From positions 1 to 64,000 of the forward strand of contig NZ_JAFIQT010000012.1 of the NCBI RefSeq assembly GCF_017355935.1: a DNA stretch of 64,000 nt, given 5' to 3'. The notes beneath the pieces were generated by a model, which was not told the origin of the DNA, ran no database searches, and saw nothing but the letters and a program-made list of their open reading frames with translations. Made by a program: the position numbers and the translations under genes. Source of the stretch: Telluribacter humicola. GTDB lineage: Bacteria > Bacteroidota > Bacteroidia > Cytophagales > Spirosomataceae. Below, piece by piece: positions 61,413 through 64,000 of this stretch. The stretch's first letter is position 1; every line of letters starts with the position of its first letter.

Positions 61413-61690
61413 GAATTCCGGCGGATGGCGCTGCCATACATCGTAACCAGGAGGTATAAACGTTTCTGGTACGCAAGAAGGTGCTTGTTCACTTGCAGTA
61501 TTTACCTGCCTATAGACCTGAACTTAATCCTGTGGAGCTATTATGGAGCCAGTTAAGGTGGAATATAAAAAATAAGCGGGGCTGCCCGTGCAGTGTACTT
61601 GACTATTCTAGACTTAACTGATGCTGTCTTGGAACAGGTGAAGGAGCTAGGAAAGAATCTCATCACATCCTTCTTCCTTAAAAAAGGAAT
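61413..61690 (+). pseudogene. IS630-type transposase C-terminal remnant
   Basis: HLQYLPAYRPELNPVELLWS is the hallmark IS630/Tc1 C-terminal DDE segment (final E in NPVELLW). A preceding ADGAAIHRNQEV (second D expected nearby) is interrupted by a stop, and the end is frameshifted. No ends recognised. Confidence 0.8.
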
Positions 61691-61789
61691 CGGTTCCTTT
61701 ATGAATTAATTCACTCATCTATAAATATTTCTAAAGTTAGATTGCCACAAATTAGTTTAGCGACCAAGGTGTACCAGTTATTGCTCTTC

Positions 61790-62002
61790 TCATAATTGTT
61801 TTAAAAACTCGTCAGGGAGCAGCTCCCGCAGTGATACCTGGCATAGGGTGGCTATAGCTGGGAACAACTCCAGCGGAACTGGAGCTTTACCACTTTCCCA
61901 TTTATGATATGTACTTTGTGATACCCCAAGTTGCTCGGCCATAAGAGATTGTGAAATACGAGTTCGAGCACGGTAATTTCGGAGAAGATCTTCAACAGGC
62001 AT
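61790..62002 (-). CDS. XRE-family helix-turn-helix regulator
   Basis: 70 residues: a single Cro/C1-type HTH with ISQSLMAEQLGVSQSTYHKWESGK (helices 2-3) and a short C-terminal tail. Transcribed divergently from the glycosyltransferase gene, which it may control. No signal domain, so it acts as a simple repressor or activator. Confidence 0.85.
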   Translation of the reverse strand: MPVEDLLRNYRARTRISQSLMAEQLGVSQSTYHKWESGKAPVPLELFPAIATLCQVSLRELLPDEFLKQL

Positions 62003-62331
62003 GGATAAAGTGAGTGTATAGAAGTAAGGTTCTTTTTACCCAAATTAAAGCCTCATAGCTTTCTACGCAACTTACCCAATTATAAATACGTAAAAATACC
62101 TGGTATTGTAACTATTGAGCAGATTAGCTATAATTAGTTCGTTGTCAGCTATTTATATCAAATATACTTCTAGAAAGAAACTATTAAAAATTTATTTAAC
62201 GGTAGAGTCTACTTCATACTTCGATAATTCTAAAATTATTACTAAGATAATAAATAATATTACTTAAGTAATAGGACTTAACAGCTGCTCTTAGGTTATT
62301 TGACTTAACGATCACGCTAGTTAATTACCTC
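62003..62331. other. AT-rich divergent promoter region
   Basis: About 330 bp between the XRE regulator (leftward) and the glycosyltransferase (rightward). Very AT-rich. No gene seen; I could not define a clear promoter box. Confidence 0.4.
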
Positions 62332-63720
62332 ATGAAGAAAGGTAACCTCCTGTTCCTCCCCGCAGCCATCCGCAGCCACGTACTGCCCTCGTTGTACCTG
62401 GCGAACCTGCTGGCGGAGCAGTACGAAATATACTATGGGGTAACCAACGACATACTGACTGAGCTGGTGACGAGGAATGGCTACCAAGCGGTGAGGGTAT
62501 CTCCTTGGCATGTAGGCTACAGTATGGAGGGGGCTTACTTGGCTTCCCAACATCTAAAACCTACTTATTGGCGCCTTTTGAGGGCATACCGTAGGGATGA
62601 GTTGTACCACATGCGCCAGCGAGAGCTAAAGGAACTGGTGGAACAACTGAAACCTGTCGCAATTTTTATTGATCTTTTTATTTGTACCGATTTCTGGCTT
62701 CTGCACAAGTATAATATTACCTATAAGCTCCTCTTTTTTAACCCTATGCCCTCTACCTACCGGCTACAGGGCTACCCTGCCGTGTCGGAAGGATACTGGT
62801 ACAAAGACAGCCAGGGAACAACCACCCCTGATATAATTAAACGACCAAAGTGGACAGACTGGCTACTTCGCCCCAGAATTACCCTTATGCAGCAGTCCAT
62901 CCAGTGGCACCGCCTTCGCATCCAAAAAAGGGCTCAGAGCCTACCGGATTTTCCCCTAGCAACTGACGCCAGCGTTACACAGGTTATTGCCAATGTCCCA
63001 GAGTTACTGCTGGCCCCACAGGAATTCGAGCTATCGCCCGAGATACGCAAGCCCAACCAGCATTACCTGGGCCTGTGCCAGGTGGAGGACCGGCACGATA
63101 CCGAGCAGGATGCCGCCTTTGCTGCCGAATGGCCGGAACTTTTAGCCAACCGCCTCCCCGGTGAAAAGTGGGTGTATTGCAGCTTCGGTACCTTCCACGA
63201 AGGGGCCGACGCCGCCCTGCTCCGCTTTGTGACCAATTTACTGGATGTAGTGCGGGAATGGCCCGGCCTGCGGCTGGTCTGCTCTGTGAACAGGTACCTC
63301 ATTGAAACCCTCCGCGCCCGCGATCTCATCCCCACCCACGCGCACTTCTTTACACGGGTACCTCAGCTGCGAGTACTGGCGGAGGCCGACCTCTTCATTA
63401 CCCACGGCGGCTTTGGCTCCATTAAGGAAAGCATCTACCAGGGCGTACCCATGCTAGTGTACCCTCTCGACCCCCATTACGACCAAAATGGCAACGCCCT
63501 AAAAGTGGAGCACCACGGACTGGGGCTGCGGGGACTGTTTGCACATGAGCGGCCCGAGGAGTTGAAAAGGAAAGTGAAGGTGCTGCTGGAAGAGGATCGA
63601 TATTACCTGCGCGTGCAGCAATGGCGCGAAATCATGCAGTTGCGCTACTCGTCGGAGAGGCTGCGGGAAGCCTTGCTGGTACAAATAGACACCCATCAGG
63701 CCGAAAGACTGTTGACCTGA
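62332..63720 (+). CDS. GT1-family glycosyltransferase (UGT/macrolide-GT type)
   Basis: 462 residues. GT-B fold with N-terminal acceptor domain and C-terminal sugar-nucleotide domain carrying the GT1 signature FITHGGFGSIKESIYQGVPMLVYPLDPHYDQNGNAL. The first residues LFLPAAIRSHVLPSLYLA fit the typical start. Acceptor unknown: carotenoid, lipid, small molecule or peptide. Immediately downstream is a small gene with a double-glycine leader, which makes a role in natural-product or peptide glycosylation worth considering. Confidence 0.9.
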   Translation: MKKGNLLFLPAAIRSHVLPSLYLANLLAEQYEIYYGVTNDILTELVTRNGYQAVRVSPWHVGYSMEGAYLASQHLKPTYWRLLRAYRRDELYHMRQRELKELVEQLKPVAIFIDLFICTDFWLLHKYNITYKLLFFNPMPSTYRLQGYPAVSEGYWYKDSQGTTTPDIIKRPKWTDWLLRPRITLMQQSIQWHRLRIQKRAQSLPDFPLATDASVTQVIANVPELLLAPQEFELSPEIRKPNQHYLGLCQVEDRHDTEQDAAFAAEWPELLANRLPGEKWVYCSFGTFHEGADAALLRFVTNLLDVVREWPGLRLVCSVNRYLIETLRARDLIPTHAHFFTRVPQLRVLAEADLFITHGGFGSIKESIYQGVPMLVYPLDPHYDQNGNALKVEHHGLGLRGLFAHERPEELKRKVKVLLEEDRYYLRVQQWREIMQLRYSSERLREALLVQIDTHQAERLLT

Positions 63721-63777
63721 GTCGGATTTTGCAAAATCACATAAGTCATTTTTTCAAACTGTAAACAAACCCATAGT

Positions 63778-64000
63778 ATGATCAGATTAGCGAGTTTTAG
63801 TGAGTTTGCTTTGAATAAAGCAGAGATCAAGAAAGTCAAGGGTGGAGATTGTATGCCTGCACATTGGGATGTATATGTTGATGGACAACTGGTCTTATGC
63901 GCTCTTACATACAGTACCGCCTGGAAGTATGCGCAGACTAGTGAAAAAAATGGAGGGCCATCTGGTGGTACAAGGGAAGTAAAATACAGGGAGAGTCAAT
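63778..64000 (+). CDS. Putative GG-leader (ComC/bacteriocin-type) peptide, runs off window
   Basis: From ATG at 63778 the frame is open to the window edge (74 codons, partial). MIRLASFSEFALNKAEIKKV ends in KGG at about residues 21-23, the Bacteroidetes double-glycine leader type (LxKxExKKVKGG) cleaved by peptidase-containing ABC transporters. The segment after GG (DCMPAHWDVYVDGQLVLCALTYS...) has two cysteines and no enzymatic motif. It follows the glycosyltransferase by 57 bp on the same strand. Full length, modifying enzymes and transporter lie outside the window. Confidence 0.6.
   Translation, partial: MIRLASFSEFALNKAEIKKVKGGDCMPAHWDVYVDGQLVLCALTYSTAWKYAQTSEKNGGPSGGTREVKYRESQ

Overview
The window looks like a chromosomal accessory region of a Bacteroidetes bacterium, most likely Cytophagales (Spirosoma/Dyadobacter type). 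The reasons are the gene families (DUF4136, IorAB, Crp/Fnr proteins with TsdA and MBL-rhodanese fusions, Bacteroidetes-type GG-leader peptide), the lack of clear Shine-Dalgarno sequences, and a good TTG-N20-TAnnTTTG promoter. I saw no rRNA, tRNA or CRISPR array.

Layout. 0-4.2 kb is mobile-element wreckage: IS21-type end repeats fused to a truncated tyrosine recombinase, an intact IS1-family element with 8-bp target duplication sitting in an IS630-type fragment, and a histidine kinase lacking its front end. 4.4-23.6 kb is mostly ordinary chromosome: recD2 with a perfect 25-bp inverted repeat at its start, a HIRAN-like protein, an RND exporter, YitT, a frameshifted MscS channel, DUF4136, a ClC channel, a 1378-residue hybrid histidine kinase, a sterol-desaturase-like hydroxylase and an ArsR-rhodanese regulator. 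24.2-29.1 kb holds a molybdenum hydroxylase pair (iorAB) with an AraC regulator, an NTF2-like protein and a dead aldo/keto reductase.

29.2-42.9 kb is a reduced-sulfur handling cluster: two Crp/Fnr regulators, DUF302, MFS, two YeeE/YedE half-transporters, a rhodanese, two MBL-rhodanese fusions (persulfide-dioxygenase type), a TauE/SafE exporter, thiosulfate dehydrogenase TsdA with a frameshifted small membrane partner, an OprD-like porin, TlpA and DsrE-like proteins. Six palindromes of the form GTGA-N6-TCAC (one with a mismatch) lie upstream of its transcription units. Both Crp/Fnr proteins carry the CRP-type RExxxR recognition helix, so this looks like one regulon.

43.0-61.4 kb is a defence island bracketed by two decayed serine recombinase genes, each preceded by an inverted-repeat pair with a 39-40 nt spacer. 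One strand carries a type I restriction-modification operon (half-HsdS, HsdM, HsdS ... HsdR, M48-type peptidase). Inserted between hsdS and hsdR is a CBASS anti-phage module: patatin effector, CD-NTase, E2-like protein, a second CD-NTase, a DUF3800 protein and a possible RelE/barnase-like nuclease. A probable small RNA is encoded antisense between this cargo and hsdR. Divergent from the operon is a two-gene unit, an MBL-fold hydrolase plus a 1342-residue trypsin-TPR-GreAB-C-PIN protein. It resembles parts of known conflict systems but lacks a STAND NTPase, and is the best candidate here for an undescribed system.

61.4-64 kb contains an IS630 remnant, an XRE regulator, a GT1 glycosyltransferase and, running off the edge, a small gene with a Bacteroidetes double-glycine leader. 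Several genes (mscS, the TsdA partner, both resolvases) carry single-base or short indels; some could be assembly errors.
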